From SHVO01 sp050250575 (GTDB lineage: Bacteria > Pseudomonadota > Alphaproteobacteria > Rhodospirillales > Rhodospirillaceae): 64,000 bases of DNA. The notes below the pieces were generated by a model, which saw nothing but the letters and a program-made list of their open reading frames with translations, had not been told where the DNA came from and made no database searches. Below, one piece after another: positions 16,484 to 24,569 of the stretch (positions are counted from its first letter, which is position 1; every line of letters starts with the position of its first letter). A program made the position numbers and the translations under genes. Where the stretch lies: contig JBFWOJ010000007.1 of assembly GCA_050250575.1 (NCBI GenBank), positions 62,001 to 126,000 on the forward strand. Reading direction: 5' to 3'.

Positions 16484-17448
16484 CTCCGTCGCGGTGGGTT
16501 GGTGTCCCGTAGGACGGTGAGATTATCAAATTTTCGCTCTATTGGCGACAGTCGGCCGCTTGCCATCCTCTTGGCGAACCACTCTGGCGTTTTGCCGGTG
16601 TAAAAGTACTGCGCTCCTCCTGTCGGGTCGGGAATTCTCCCTTCTAAAATTCCACGCGCTACGGCTTGTGCCCGTTGGAAAGCCTTTGCGTTCAATGGTT
16701 CGAGCTTGTCCGGCGCTGTTTCAGCTTTGCGCCAAAGCGGCCCATTATAGGCGTAGTACGCGTTGGCCATCCGTATTACCGCGGGAATGCTATTCTTAAA
16801 ACTGGGGGCCCCGACGCGATTTACCGCCGTCCACCCAATGTGCTCCATGACCCCCTCCTTGTCCCACTCTGAAGCTCCTTCGCCGAAAATAAGGAGAGAA
16901 AGGTCGCGAACATCGCGCTCGTGGTCCACTTCGGGCCGCCTTGCCTCGATTCTGATTTCTGGAGCGTCCTCTTCTGCGAACTCCGCCGCCCTAGTCTCCG
17001 GATTGACCTTGTTCTCGCCGGAGCCGACGCGCAGTCGGTCCAATGGGACGCCCGCGTCTTCTGCCGCCCGACGCAGCGCCCCGAGCACGGCCGAAGTCTG
17101 GAGTTCCTTCGGCAGCACGATTTCACCTGGCGTTACGTGAGCAATCTCAGTATCGCCACTGCGTCCTTGGAGCGCGACGACACGGGCTTGCACTTGATTC
17201 ACGAGGTCGCTGTGGACGGCGGGATCTAGCGCGCGTAACGCGTCTTGTACGCGGACAAGGAGCGCAGCGCGAGGCGCGCCTTGCCCTGTCTCGCTTGCTC
17301 GCTTCAGCGCGATCAGCGCGCGAATTGCAACAAGACCGCCGGCGGCCACGGCTTCGGGATCGAGGCCAAGCGCCGTGGCGGTCTTGAGCAGTTCAGTCAT
17401 GCGGGTGCGTGATTCATGAGAAAGAGTCCAATGCGGGAGTCTAGGCAT
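16480..17448 (-). CDS. Cell wall hydrolase (SleB-like) domain protein
   Basis: A 322-residue protein without an obvious signal peptide. The C-terminal 130 residues resemble SleB-type cell wall hydrolases: LSLLIFGEGASEWDKEGVMEHIGWTAVNRV carries the conserved Glu of the E-G/A-x-x-E region, and GAQYFYTGKTPEWFAKRM matches the GAxxFY...P.W block near the end of the domain. The N-terminal half has TPGEIVLPKELQTSAVLGAL, a type of segment met in phage-related proteins. The ATG at 17448 has AAGGAA upstream; an internal ATG at 17400 lacks one. The stop overlaps the start of paralogue B. It could be an envelope-remodelling enzyme or a phage-derived lysin; catalytic activity is untested. Confidence 0.68.
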   Translation of the reverse strand: MPRLPHWTLSHESRTRMTELLKTATALGLDPEAVAAGGLVAIRALIALKRASETGQGAPRAALLVRVQDALRALDPAVHSDLVNQVQARVVALQGRSGDTEIAHVTPGEIVLPKELQTSAVLGALRRAAEDAGVPLDRLRVGSGENKVNPETRAAEFAEEDAPEIRIEARRPEVDHERDVRDLSLLIFGEGASEWDKEGVMEHIGWTAVNRVGAPSFKNSIPAVIRMANAYYAYNGPLWRKAETAPDKLEPLNAKAFQRAQAVARGILEGRIPDPTGGAQYFYTGKTPEWFAKRMASGRLSPIERKFDNLTVLRDTNPPRRR

Positions 17449-17503
17449 GGCAGTGCGTTCCTTGCTGCGAAGGTTAAGAGGGTCTCTTGGGATGACGAGG
17501 GGC

Positions 17504-17536
17504 TGAAAAACAAAACGCCCCGCGGACGGCGGGGCG
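17504..17536 (-). terminator. Rho-independent terminator or attenuator
   Basis: On the minus strand an 8-bp perfect GC stem CGCCCCGC/GCGGGGCG (17516-17536) with a 5-base loop is followed by TTTTGTTTTT. It sits between a promoter-like sequence and the cell-wall-hydrolase gene it precedes, with no coding region before it, so it looks like an attenuator of that operon or the end of a short RNA. Confidence 0.75.
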
Positions 17537-17568
17537 CTGTGGTCGCAAAAACGCGACGGTAGAATTTG

Positions 17569-17597
17569 AGCCTGCGCCTTTCGCTATTTCTCGTCAA
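17569..17597 (-). promoter_or_regulatory. Candidate sigma-70 promoter upstream of hairpin
   Basis: On the minus strand TTGACG (17597-17592) is a near-consensus -35 box. About 17 bases later comes a weak -10 region (around CAGGCT, 17574-17569). A second small hairpin (GTCGCGTTTTTGCGAC) and then the terminator-like stem follow within 60 bases. Confidence 0.4.
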
Positions 17598-17703
17598 GAA
17601 AAAAGGACCTCGGCCAGCCAAGCGCATCAAATTGCCACCACATTTGGGCGGTCAAAGTGGTCGCTCAAGCGTTCTTTAGGGCCTACGGATACGGGAAGGA
17701 CAC

Positions 17704-19836
17704 ATGGATCAGTCGCGGGAAGGGGAGCCGGAATGGACGGCGGGCAATGCGCCGCGCGCGCACCCCATCGCGTCCGGCTCGACCTCCCAGACCGTCACCG
17801 AGATTGCGGTCGCGGGCGCGCCCTGGCTTCAGACGCCGCGCCTTGCACTGGATCCCGGTCTCATCGCGATCATAGGAGCCCGCGGTTCGGGCAAAACCGC
17901 CCTTGCGGAATTGATCGCCGCCGGTTGCGATGCGGTTCCGTCCGCTGTCAACACGCGCTCTTTCCTCTACCGGGCGCGAACCTTCCTTAAAGACGCGGCC
18001 GTAACGCTAAAGTGGGGCGCGGACCAAACCGTCACCCGCAACGTCTCCGAGGTGGGAGTCGGTGCGCGGGCGGACGATGAGCGCCCCCGCGGCCCACGCG
18101 CCCGATATCTTTCGCAGCAGTTCGTCGAAGAGCTCTGCGCGTCCGATGGCATCACCAGCGGCCTTGTGCGTGAGATCGAGCGTATCGTGTTCGAATCCCA
18201 CGATGTCGGCGATCGTCACGGGGCCGTCGACTTCCAGGAGCTGCTGGCGGTCCGCGCCGCACGTCCGCGCGAGGCACGCGCGCGCGAAGAAGCCGCGCTC
18301 GGCGTCATCGCCGAGCGTATCGCCGTCGAAGAACAGAAGCGCAGTCAAGTCGCGGTCCTCAAGGCGCAGATCGCCGAGAAGGCGGCGCTGCTGGCGCGCC
18401 TCGCGGAAGCCCGGGACAAGCTGGCAGCGCCCGGCAGCGGCGATCGTATCGCCCGCCTGACGTCGCTGACGCATGCGGCCGAGCGCGTGCGGTCCTTCGT
18501 GCGTTTCTTCGATCTCCAGGAGCAGCAGCTGCTCGCCTTGAAAGACGAAGTCGAGAGTTTTCGCACGCGGACAGCGCCCGACGCCTTACGCGTCCTGCAG
18601 CGCAAATATGCCGGGACCGGCATCAAGGGAGATCTGTGGACGGCCTTCGCCCTCGATTATGCCGGCCCGGTGGAGCGCATTCTCGATGGTCAGATCGCCC
18701 GCGCCCAGCGCAGCAGCGCCAGCTGGCGCGGCCGGCCGCTGCCGGACCCCGCCCCCGACACCGCGCTCATCCATCCGATGATGGATCTCGAGAAGGTCCC
18801 GCTGTCGGTGTTGGAAGCCGAGATCGCCCGCCTCAGCCGTCTCGTCAGTCTCGACCGCGAGACGTCCGAACGTTTCGCCGCGCTGTCGCGCCGCATCGTC
18901 GCCGAAACCGACCTTCTCGCGCAGCTGAAGGAGCGGTTTGAAGATGCCGAAGGCGCGGGCGCACGGGGCGCTCAACTCGAGGCGGAGCGGGGCGCGGCTT
19001 CTGTGCGATTGTTCGAGGCCATTCTTGCGGAGCAGCAGGTCTTCGGCGACCTTTACGCGCCGATCGCGGCGCGCCTGCACACGGCGGGCGGCAGTCTGCG
19101 CAAGCTCTCCTTCTCGGTAAAACGCACTGCCGATCTCGCCGCCTGGATCGCGCGCGGCGAGGGGCTGCTCGATCTTCGCCGCCCCGGTCCCTTCGCGGCC
19201 CCCGGGGCGCTCGCGCGCGCTGCCGCGCCGCTCAAAGACGCCTGGGAAACCGGCGGCGCCGAAATCGCCGCAGCGGCGATGACCGCTTTTCGCGAGACGC
19301 ATTTGGACGCGCTGCGGGCCCATGCGCCGGTAGGCGATAGCGCGAGCGTGGACTATCGGGCTTGGATGCAACGCCTGAACGCCTGGCTGACCGGCGCCGC
19401 GCACATCGCGGTGTGTTATACCATCGCCTACGACGGCATCGACATCCGCCATCTCTCGCCTGGCACGCGCGGCATCGTCCTCTTGCTCCTCTACCTCGGT
19501 TTCGATCAGGATGACGACCGCCCGCTGATCATCGATCAGCCGGAGGAGAACCTTGATCCCAAGTCGGTCTACGACGAGCTCGTCGGCCTGTTCGTCCAGG
19601 CGAAGCGCAGGCGCCAGGTGATCCTCGTCACCCACAACGCCAACCTCGTCGTGAATACCGAGGCCGATCAGGTGATCGTGGCGGCGATCGGCAGCAATCC
19701 CGGTCATGGGCTGCCGCCGATCACATATCGCACGGGTGGCCTGGACGCAGCCGAGGTCCGCAAGATGGTGTGCGATATCCTCGAAGGCGGCGAGGCGGCG
19801 TTCCGCGAGAGGGCGAGGCGGCTGGGACTGGGGTAG
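17704..19836 (+). CDS. SMC/TrlF-like ATPase without PHP domain
   Basis: A 710-residue cytoplasmic ATPase. Walker A is IIGARGSGKTALAEL (residues 56-70), the ABC signature is HLSPGTRGIVLLLL (about 584), Walker B is PLIIDQPEENLDPKS (about 605-620) and the H-loop VTHNANLVV (about 642). The middle (about 180-480) is Arg/Glu/Ala-rich coiled coil, as in SMC/RecN proteins. The sequence from VAGAPWLQTPRLALDPGL onward resembles the ATPase half of TrlF-like proteins, which normally carry an N-terminal PHP phosphoesterase domain; none is encoded here or just upstream. The gene is monocistronic between oppositely oriented genes. Proteins of this type occur in defence or DNA-repair contexts, but the role here is unknown. 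Confidence 0.75.
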   Translation: MDQSREGEPEWTAGNAPRAHPIASGSTSQTVTEIAVAGAPWLQTPRLALDPGLIAIIGARGSGKTALAELIAAGCDAVPSAVNTRSFLYRARTFLKDAAVTLKWGADQTVTRNVSEVGVGARADDERPRGPRARYLSQQFVEELCASDGITSGLVREIERIVFESHDVGDRHGAVDFQELLAVRAARPREARAREEAALGVIAERIAVEEQKRSQVAVLKAQIAEKAALLARLAEARDKLAAPGSGDRIARLTSLTHAAERVRSFVRFFDLQEQQLLALKDEVESFRTRTAPDALRVLQRKYAGTGIKGDLWTAFALDYAGPVERILDGQIARAQRSSASWRGRPLPDPAPDTALIHPMMDLEKVPLSVLEAEIARLSRLVSLDRETSERFAALSRRIVAETDLLAQLKERFEDAEGAGARGAQLEAERGAASVRLFEAILAEQQVFGDLYAPIAARLHTAGGSLRKLSFSVKRTADLAAWIARGEGLLDLRRPGPFAAPGALARAAAPLKDAWETGGAEIAAAAMTAFRETHLDALRAHAPVGDSASVDYRAWMQRLNAWLTGAAHIAVCYTIAYDGIDIRHLSPGTRGIVLLLLYLGFDQDDDRPLIIDQPEENLDPKSVYDELVGLFVQAKRRRQVILVTHNANLVVNTEADQVIVAAIGSNPGHGLPPITYRTGGLDAAEVRKMVCDILEGGEAAFRERARRLGLG

Positions 19837-19882
19837 CAGGCCGCCGCCGCCACGCTTGGTGCAGCCAGTCTGCCGATGCGTT

Positions 19883-20512
19883 CTACTTCAGGACGACGTA
19901 GCGCTCGTACCGCGCCACTTCATTCTTATCGACATACTTGCCGATCTCTTTGCGGAACTGCTCGATGTTCTGATACGGGCGGTATTCCTCGAATTCGTGA
20001 ACCATGCGCTTGGTCATGCCGGGAATGGTGGCGAATGCCTCTTCGCTCGCGGTGTTGAGGTTCATCGGGATGAAGACATAGCTCTCGAGCCGGGCGACCT
20101 CTTTCTGATCGACGTATTTACCGATCTCTTTGCGGAACTGCTCGAGGGAGGTGTAGGGCCGGTATTCCTCGAACTCATGCGCCATGCGCTTGTTCATGCC
20201 CGGGATGAGCAGGATCTCGGCTTCGCTGGCGGTGTTCAGATTGATGGGAAGGAAGGCTTTTCCGTACAGCTCTTTCTTCTGGTCCGCAGTAAGGCCGGTG
20301 AGCGCGGCGTCGAGGGCGCTCGCATCCTTGAAGGGACGCTTGGCGACGATCTCTTTGGCGAGTGCGGGCGTGACGTGTGGGAGCTTCGAAAGCTCCGCTT
20401 CGCTCGCGACATCGAGGTAGACGAGATTGCCCGTGTTGCGTCCAACCTGCGCAGCAGCCGGAGCCCCGATGAGGAGGAGCGCGACGAGAAGAGAGATGAC
20501 TTTGGGGGCCAT
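19883..20512 (-). CDS. Exported triple helix-hairpin-helix protein
   Basis: A 209-residue protein with a signal peptide (KVISLLVALLLIGAPAAAQ). Three ComEA-like helix-hairpin-helix units follow: VYLDVASEAELSKLPHVTPA, INLNTASEAEILLIPGMNKR and MNLNTASEEAFATIPGMTKR. Units two and three, with their linkers (HEFEEYRPY..LEQFRKEIGKYVD), are almost identical in protein and visibly similar in DNA, indicating an internal duplication. ComEA binds DNA in the periplasm for uptake; here the repeats may bind DNA or serve as a scaffold. No other competence gene is nearby. Confidence 0.82.
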   Translation of the reverse strand: MAPKVISLLVALLLIGAPAAAQVGRNTGNLVYLDVASEAELSKLPHVTPALAKEIVAKRPFKDASALDAALTGLTADQKKELYGKAFLPINLNTASEAEILLIPGMNKRMAHEFEEYRPYTSLEQFRKEIGKYVDQKEVARLESYVFIPMNLNTASEEAFATIPGMTKRMVHEFEEYRPYQNIEQFRKEIGKYVDKNEVARYERYVVLK

Positions 20513-20560
20513 GCCATTATCCTTTGTGTGATGAACATCCGCCGGAGGGGACCTTAAAGC

Positions 20561-21136
20561 ATGGGCGTGCGCGCCGCTATCTCTGCCCGGGCCCTCCTAT
20601 GGTTGGTGCTGGCGTTGCCCGCCTGTTACATGCTGCTGGCGTACGCCCGCGGCGAGATGGTCTACGGCGCTTTCATCCATTGGACCGGGGATGTCGCCGC
20701 GTGGCTGCTCATGTTCACACTTGCGCTGACGCCGCTGAAGCGGCTCTTTCCCGGCCGCCGCTGGCCCACGTGGCTGTTACAAAGACGCCGGTATGTCGGA
20801 GTGGCGTCGTTCGCTTACGCAGCGGTGCATACCGCCGCGTACCTGATGCGCCAACCGTGGGCAAGGGTGACGGGCGAGGCGCTGGAGCGGGGGATGCTCG
20901 CGGGCTGGATCGCGTTCGCGATTTTCATTCCGCTTGCTGCGACCAGCACCAATGCCGCCGTGCGGGCCATGGGCCGCCGATGGAAGACTTTGCACCGCTG
21001 GGTCTACGCCGCCGCTGTCCTGACCCTTGCGCACTGGGCGTTCACGGCGTTCGATCCGGCGCTGGCTTATGCGCACGGCGCGGGGCTCGCGGTGATTTTG
21101 GCGGTCAGGTCTTGGCCACGGACGAGGGCGACCTGA
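20561..21136 (+). CDS. Ferric-reductase-like haem membrane protein
   Basis: A 191-residue integral membrane protein with about five helices. It belongs to the ferric reductase-like/MsrQ-type group: YVGVASFAYAAVHTAAYL and WKTLHRWVYAAAVLTLAHW give His90, His145 and His158, the probable b-type haem ligands. MsrQ partners the periplasmic methionine-sulfoxide reductase MsrP, but no msrP gene lies next to it, so the electron acceptor is open. It diverges from the HhH gene across about 50 bases. Confidence 0.78.
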   Translation: MGVRAAISARALLWLVLALPACYMLLAYARGEMVYGAFIHWTGDVAAWLLMFTLALTPLKRLFPGRRWPTWLLQRRRYVGVASFAYAAVHTAAYLMRQPWARVTGEALERGMLAGWIAFAIFIPLAATSTNAAVRAMGRRWKTLHRWVYAAAVLTLAHWAFTAFDPALAYAHGAGLAVILAVRSWPRTRAT

Positions 21137-21139
21137 ACC

Positions 21140-21179
21140 CTCGCCGTCATGGCCGGTGAGGCCACGCCATGACGGCGAG
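21140..21179. terminator. Long perfect inverted repeat between convergent genes
   Basis: CTCGCCGTCATGG (21140-21152) is exactly complementary to CCATGACGGCGAG (21167-21179), a 13-bp stem with a 14-base loop. It lies between the ends of two convergent genes and could terminate both transcripts, although no T-run follows on either strand. Confidence 0.55.
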
Positions 21180-21190
21180 AGCTCGAAGGC

Positions 21191-22096
21191 TCAGTGAATC
21201 TGTCGTCCCGGCATCGCCTCTTCGATCTTCGTGGTCGCGTTGTCGATGGCTTCGGTTGCCATGGTGGTGCCGCGTTCCAGGCCGTCGACGATCTTCGCTT
21301 TTGCGCGCGCCTTGAGGCGTTTGGTCTTGGCGGCCAGCGGTTTCGCGGCGCGGCGTTCTGGCTCGGTGGGCGGTACCATCGAGGCGATGGCGGCGCCGGC
21401 AATCAGGGCGATGGCGCCGGCAAGCAGCGGCTGCTTGTCGATGAAGCTGGTGGCGCGGGCCTTGTTGGTGCGCATTTTTTCGCGGGCCTTTTCGGAAAGA
21501 CGATGCGAGCGTTCGCGGGTGGAGTCCATCATTCCATGGACACGCTCCGACCCGCGTTCACGCAGGCTGTGAATGCGCTCGGTGCCGCGCTCACGCATCT
21601 CATGCATACGTTCACGCGTGCCGTCGCTCATAGTGTGCATGCGTTCGCGGGCGCTGTCCGTCAGGTGGTGGACCTCATCGCGGGCATGGTCGGCGCGCTC
21701 ATGCGCGCGGTGAGTGAGGTCGGCTGCGCGGTCGCGCACGCGCGCCGCGCTTGCCTTCACCCGCGCCTTGGCGCGGCCGGCCAGCTCACGCACCCGATGG
21801 CGCTCGTTCGGGTGATAAGCCTGCCATTCGCGGTCCTCTTCGCGGGCGCGCTTCTCCGCGCGCTTGCCGAGAAACCAGTTGAGACCCGCCGTCAGGAGAA
21901 GGGCGGTGAAAGGCTTGTGCGCGTACATCGGCCCTATGCTGGAGGAGAGCGCCGAAGGGTTGTTGTGCACATGGCCGAAAGCCTGGTTGAGGAGCGCCGA
22001 GGGCGTCATCTTGGCTTGCAGCATATCGAGGGCGTCGTCGAGATCGGCGCGGGTTTCCGCGATCTCGCGTTCCAGGTCTTCAATCTCGCGGGTCAT
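21191..22096 (-). CDS. DUF3618-type envelope protein with charged repeats
   Basis: A 301-residue protein. The N-terminus TREIEDLEREIAETRADLDDALDMLQAK is a DUF3618 signature (paired helices ahead of a membrane segment, FTALLLTAGLNWFL). The centre is a long Arg/Glu/His-rich helix with repeated words such as RERMHxM and RERGxERIHSL, giving about ten degenerate units. A second membrane segment (PLLAGAIALIAGAAIASMV) follows, and the tail is basic. It overlaps the upstream phage-holin-family gene by ATGA. Together with the two upstream genes it forms an envelope-stress-type module similar to YqjD/YqjE. Confidence 0.8.
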   Translation of the reverse strand: MTREIEDLEREIAETRADLDDALDMLQAKMTPSALLNQAFGHVHNNPSALSSSIGPMYAHKPFTALLLTAGLNWFLGKRAEKRAREEDREWQAYHPNERHRVRELAGRAKARVKASAARVRDRAADLTHRAHERADHARDEVHHLTDSARERMHTMSDGTRERMHEMRERGTERIHSLRERGSERVHGMMDSTRERSHRLSEKAREKMRTNKARATSFIDKQPLLAGAIALIAGAAIASMVPPTEPERRAAKPLAAKTKRLKARAKAKIVDGLERGTTMATEAIDNATTKIEEAMPGRQIH

Positions 22097-22476
22097 CGGA
22101 CTTTCTCCATCACCATCTCTTTGTCTTTACGGACCGATCGCAGCGTGCGCGTCGGCTTCAGGTCGTGGGTCAGATCTTTCTGGCCGTAGCTGATGAACGC
22201 CACCGCGAGGCCGACGAGGACAAGCCCGACGATGACCGAGGCGAGCCAGGCGGGCACGACGAGGGCAAGGCTGACCACCAGCGCCTGCAGGAGGATCAAC
22301 AGTGCGCAGAAGGCCAGCAAAAGGCCGATCATCAGCGAGATCAACTGCACCTTGGCGTGGTGCATCTTCTGCGCCGCCTCGGCTTGTGCCAGGCGCAACT
22401 CCTGACGGACCAGCGTGGTCGTTCCGTCGATGACGGAGCCCAGGAGCTCGCGGATGGAGGGATCGTTATGGTGCAT
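22093..22476 (-). CDS. Phage holin superfamily III-like (YqjE-like) membrane protein
   Basis: A 127-residue inner-membrane protein. The start ATG at 22476 has GGAGGAG upstream. IRELLGSVIDGTTTLVRQELRLAQAEAAQK is the usual cytoplasmic helix of this family, followed by two hydrophobic segments (LISLMIGLLLAFCALLILLQ and the VVPAWLASVIVGLVLVGLAVAF region) and a charged tail. These genes are resident envelope genes in many Proteobacteria despite the holin name. It is the middle gene of a three-gene operon. Confidence 0.82.
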   Translation of the reverse strand: MHHNDPSIRELLGSVIDGTTTLVRQELRLAQAEAAQKMHHAKVQLISLMIGLLLAFCALLILLQALVVSLALVVPAWLASVIVGLVLVGLAVAFISYGQKDLTHDLKPTRTLRSVRKDKEMVMEKVR

Positions 22477-23059
22477 CGATCGTCTCCTCCACGGCGCCGG
22501 CATCGTCCATCTCGCCGCCGCCGTCGTCCATGGTCTCGTGGAAATCCTGGTTCTCGTCCGTATCCTCGTCCTCCCCGAGATCGTCTTGAGCCGCGGCGGA
22601 GGCCTCGAACAGGCGGGCGAGGCCGAAGCCGGCGAAAAGCGCCGCACCCAGGAACACCACGGGGTTGCGGCGGGCGTAGCTGACAGCCTCGTCCAGCAGC
22701 TCGTTCGGCTCGCGGGTCGCAAGGTTGTCGGTGAACTCGCCGATGCTTCGCACGGCGTGGTTCAGGAACCGCGAGCTGCCGGCGTAGCCGCGCTGCTCCA
22801 AGACTTGGCAGCTGGCGTTTGCGGCGTCGGCGACCGCGCGCAGGTAGTCCGCGGCGACGGTTTTCTTTTCATTGGCGAGCGAAACCGCGCTTTCGCCCGC
22901 GTCCTTCATCAAGCGCTGACCTTCGCGCTTGAGCTCCGTGGAAAGGCCGCGGGCGGAGCGGAGCGCGGTGTCTTTGATCTCGTCGAAATCCTGTCCGTCG
23001 CCCGCTCTGGCGCCGGAGTCTGCGCCGTTGCCCTGCGCGGCTGTATCTTGCATTGCCAT
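22466..23059 (-). CDS. YqjD/ElaB-like membrane-associated protein
   Basis: A 197-residue protein starting at the ATG at 23059 (GGGAGA upstream). The N-terminal 35 residues are polar and disordered. A helical body (IKDTALRSARGLSTELKREG, ANASCQVLEQRGYAGS) leads to EAVSYARRNPVVFLGAALFAGFGLARL, the R-x-x-P-x-x-[AF]-x-G-x-A-x-x-x-G-[YF] membrane segment typical of YqjD/ElaB proteins. The tail is extremely acidic (DDLGEDEDTDENQDFHETMD). It is the first gene of the operon with the holin-like and DUF3618 genes. Confidence 0.76.
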   Translation of the reverse strand: MAMQDTAAQGNGADSGARAGDGQDFDEIKDTALRSARGLSTELKREGQRLMKDAGESAVSLANEKKTVAADYLRAVADAANASCQVLEQRGYAGSSRFLNHAVRSIGEFTDNLATREPNELLDEAVSYARRNPVVFLGAALFAGFGLARLFEASAAAQDDLGEDEDTDENQDFHETMDDGGGEMDDAGAVEETIDAP

Positions 23060-23186
23060 TGAAATCTCCCGTTGCGTGGCGCCAGCGCTGGAGCGCGCGC
23101 CGTCGAACGGTGAACGCAATGATATCTATGAAGTTCCGATGCTTGTGAGAAGCGAGAAAGAGGCGCGAGTGTTCGCGAAAATTCTT

Positions 23187-24410
23187 CTATCGCCTCAGGA
23201 CCTGACGATTGATGCGCCACATGAAGTACAGGGTGATCAATGCGGCGATCGTGACGACGTAGCCGATCACGGGATAGCGCTCGAGATGCCCGTCGGAAGA
23301 CTGGACGACGATAGCGCCGGCGAGGGCGGCGCAGATGGCGCCCGAAAGCTGCTGCAGGGAGCCGCTGACGGCGCTGAACGCGCCGCGCTTGGCCGGGTCC
23401 GGCACACTCATGATCAACGCCTGCGATGACGCGATGCGCATGAAAATCCCTGAGAACAGCACGACATTGATCACGATCACGGCGGCCACCGGTGTTGCCC
23501 CAAGCCGGGTGTAATACAGAACGGTCGCGACGGTGATCACGGTGCCCGTCAGGAACACCGGATACTTTCCGTATTTGTCGGCGGCGCGGCCCGCGAGCGG
23601 GCCCATGAAGATCATGAACAGCCCGGTGACGAAATAGATGAGCGGAAGATCGGTCTCGTCGACGGCGAGGTTGTTGATGGTGAAAGCGGCGCCGAAGGGC
23701 ATGAGCATGAAGCCGCCGGTGGCCAGCAGCGTGAGGGCGCCGAAGGCGAGGAAGTGCTTGGGCTCGGTGATGGTAGCGAGCAGGTGAGCGAAGGCGCTCC
23801 CCTCCGTCGTGTACTCCAGGTGTTTGTCCACCGGACGCATGGCGAGCGCGATCGTCACCCCCGCGATCACGCCGATGGCCACGATCATCAGGAACGGCGC
23901 GTGCCAGTCCATCAGGTTGTTGAAATAAAGACCGAGCGGCAGGCCGAGCACCTGCGAGGCTGCGAAGGCGGTGCCGAGCAGGCCCATGACGCGGCCCCGT
24001 TTCTCGGGCGGAAATAGATCGGTGGCGATGGCCATGACAACGCCGCCGATGACCCCGCCGAAGATTCCCGCGACGATGCGCGCGGCGAGCAGAGTCTCGA
24101 AATTCTGTGCAAGACCGCAGGCGAGGGTTCCAAGCATGAAGCCGGTGTAGAAGAACAGCAGCATCCGCTTCCGGTCGAACCGGTCGGCAAAACCCGCGGC
24201 GAGAAAGTTCGAGACGCCGGCGGCAAAGGCGTAGGCGGAAACGACGATGCCGAATTGCTGGGGCGTGATCTCGAGCGCCGGCATGACGAACGCGCCGAGC
24301 GGCGAGAGGATCATGAAGTCGAGGATGATGGTGAATTGGAGGAAGGTCAGCATGGCCACCACGAGCTTCTCGTATCGGGTGAAAACCGGCGGGGGTGAGG
24401 CTGTGGTCAT
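23187..24410 (-). CDS. MFS transporter
   Basis: A 407-residue major facilitator with twelve predicted helices. LAAGFADRFDRKRMLLFFY is the MFS motif between helices two and three, and GPLAGRAADKYGKYPVFLTG its second-half counterpart. The family includes drug and sugar/organic acid exporters; the substrate cannot be told. It diverges from the PAS-protein gene, with an inverted repeat (CCGTGAT...ATCACGG) in the shared upstream region that could be an operator. Confidence 0.85.
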   Translation of the reverse strand: MTTASPPPVFTRYEKLVVAMLTFLQFTIILDFMILSPLGAFVMPALEITPQQFGIVVSAYAFAAGVSNFLAAGFADRFDRKRMLLFFYTGFMLGTLACGLAQNFETLLAARIVAGIFGGVIGGVVMAIATDLFPPEKRGRVMGLLGTAFAASQVLGLPLGLYFNNLMDWHAPFLMIVAIGVIAGVTIALAMRPVDKHLEYTTEGSAFAHLLATITEPKHFLAFGALTLLATGGFMLMPFGAAFTINNLAVDETDLPLIYFVTGLFMIFMGPLAGRAADKYGKYPVFLTGTVITVATVLYYTRLGATPVAAVIVINVVLFSGIFMRIASSQALIMSVPDPAKRGAFSAVSGSLQQLSGAICAALAGAIVVQSSDGHLERYPVIGYVVTIAALITLYFMWRINRQVLRR

Positions 24411-24466
24411 GGGGGAGGGGCGTTCTTGAGGGTCGCGCAGGATACTTGAAATCGCCGCGCCGAGAC

Positions 24467-24488
24467 CCGTGATATTTTGACATCACGG
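24467..24488. promoter_or_regulatory. Inverted repeat between divergent genes
   Basis: CCGTGAT (24467-24473) and ATCACGG (24482-24488) are perfect 7-base arms around an 8-base spacer in the region shared by the MFS gene and the PAS-protein gene. The shape fits a dimeric regulator site. The regulator is not evident. Confidence 0.35.
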
Positions 24489-24569
24489 CCTCAAAAAATG
24501 CGGATGTTAACGGTCTTTCGGTAGGACCATGCGCCGAAAAATGGTCTTCTTGCGGGGGCGGGGAGGGTC

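Noticed and set aside
16480..24410. A prophage suggested by a cell-wall-hydrolase-like gene and a holin-family gene
   Set aside because: The holin-like gene is in a YqjD/YqjE-type envelope operon. No terminase, capsid, tail or integrase gene is present, and the two genes are 5 kb apart.
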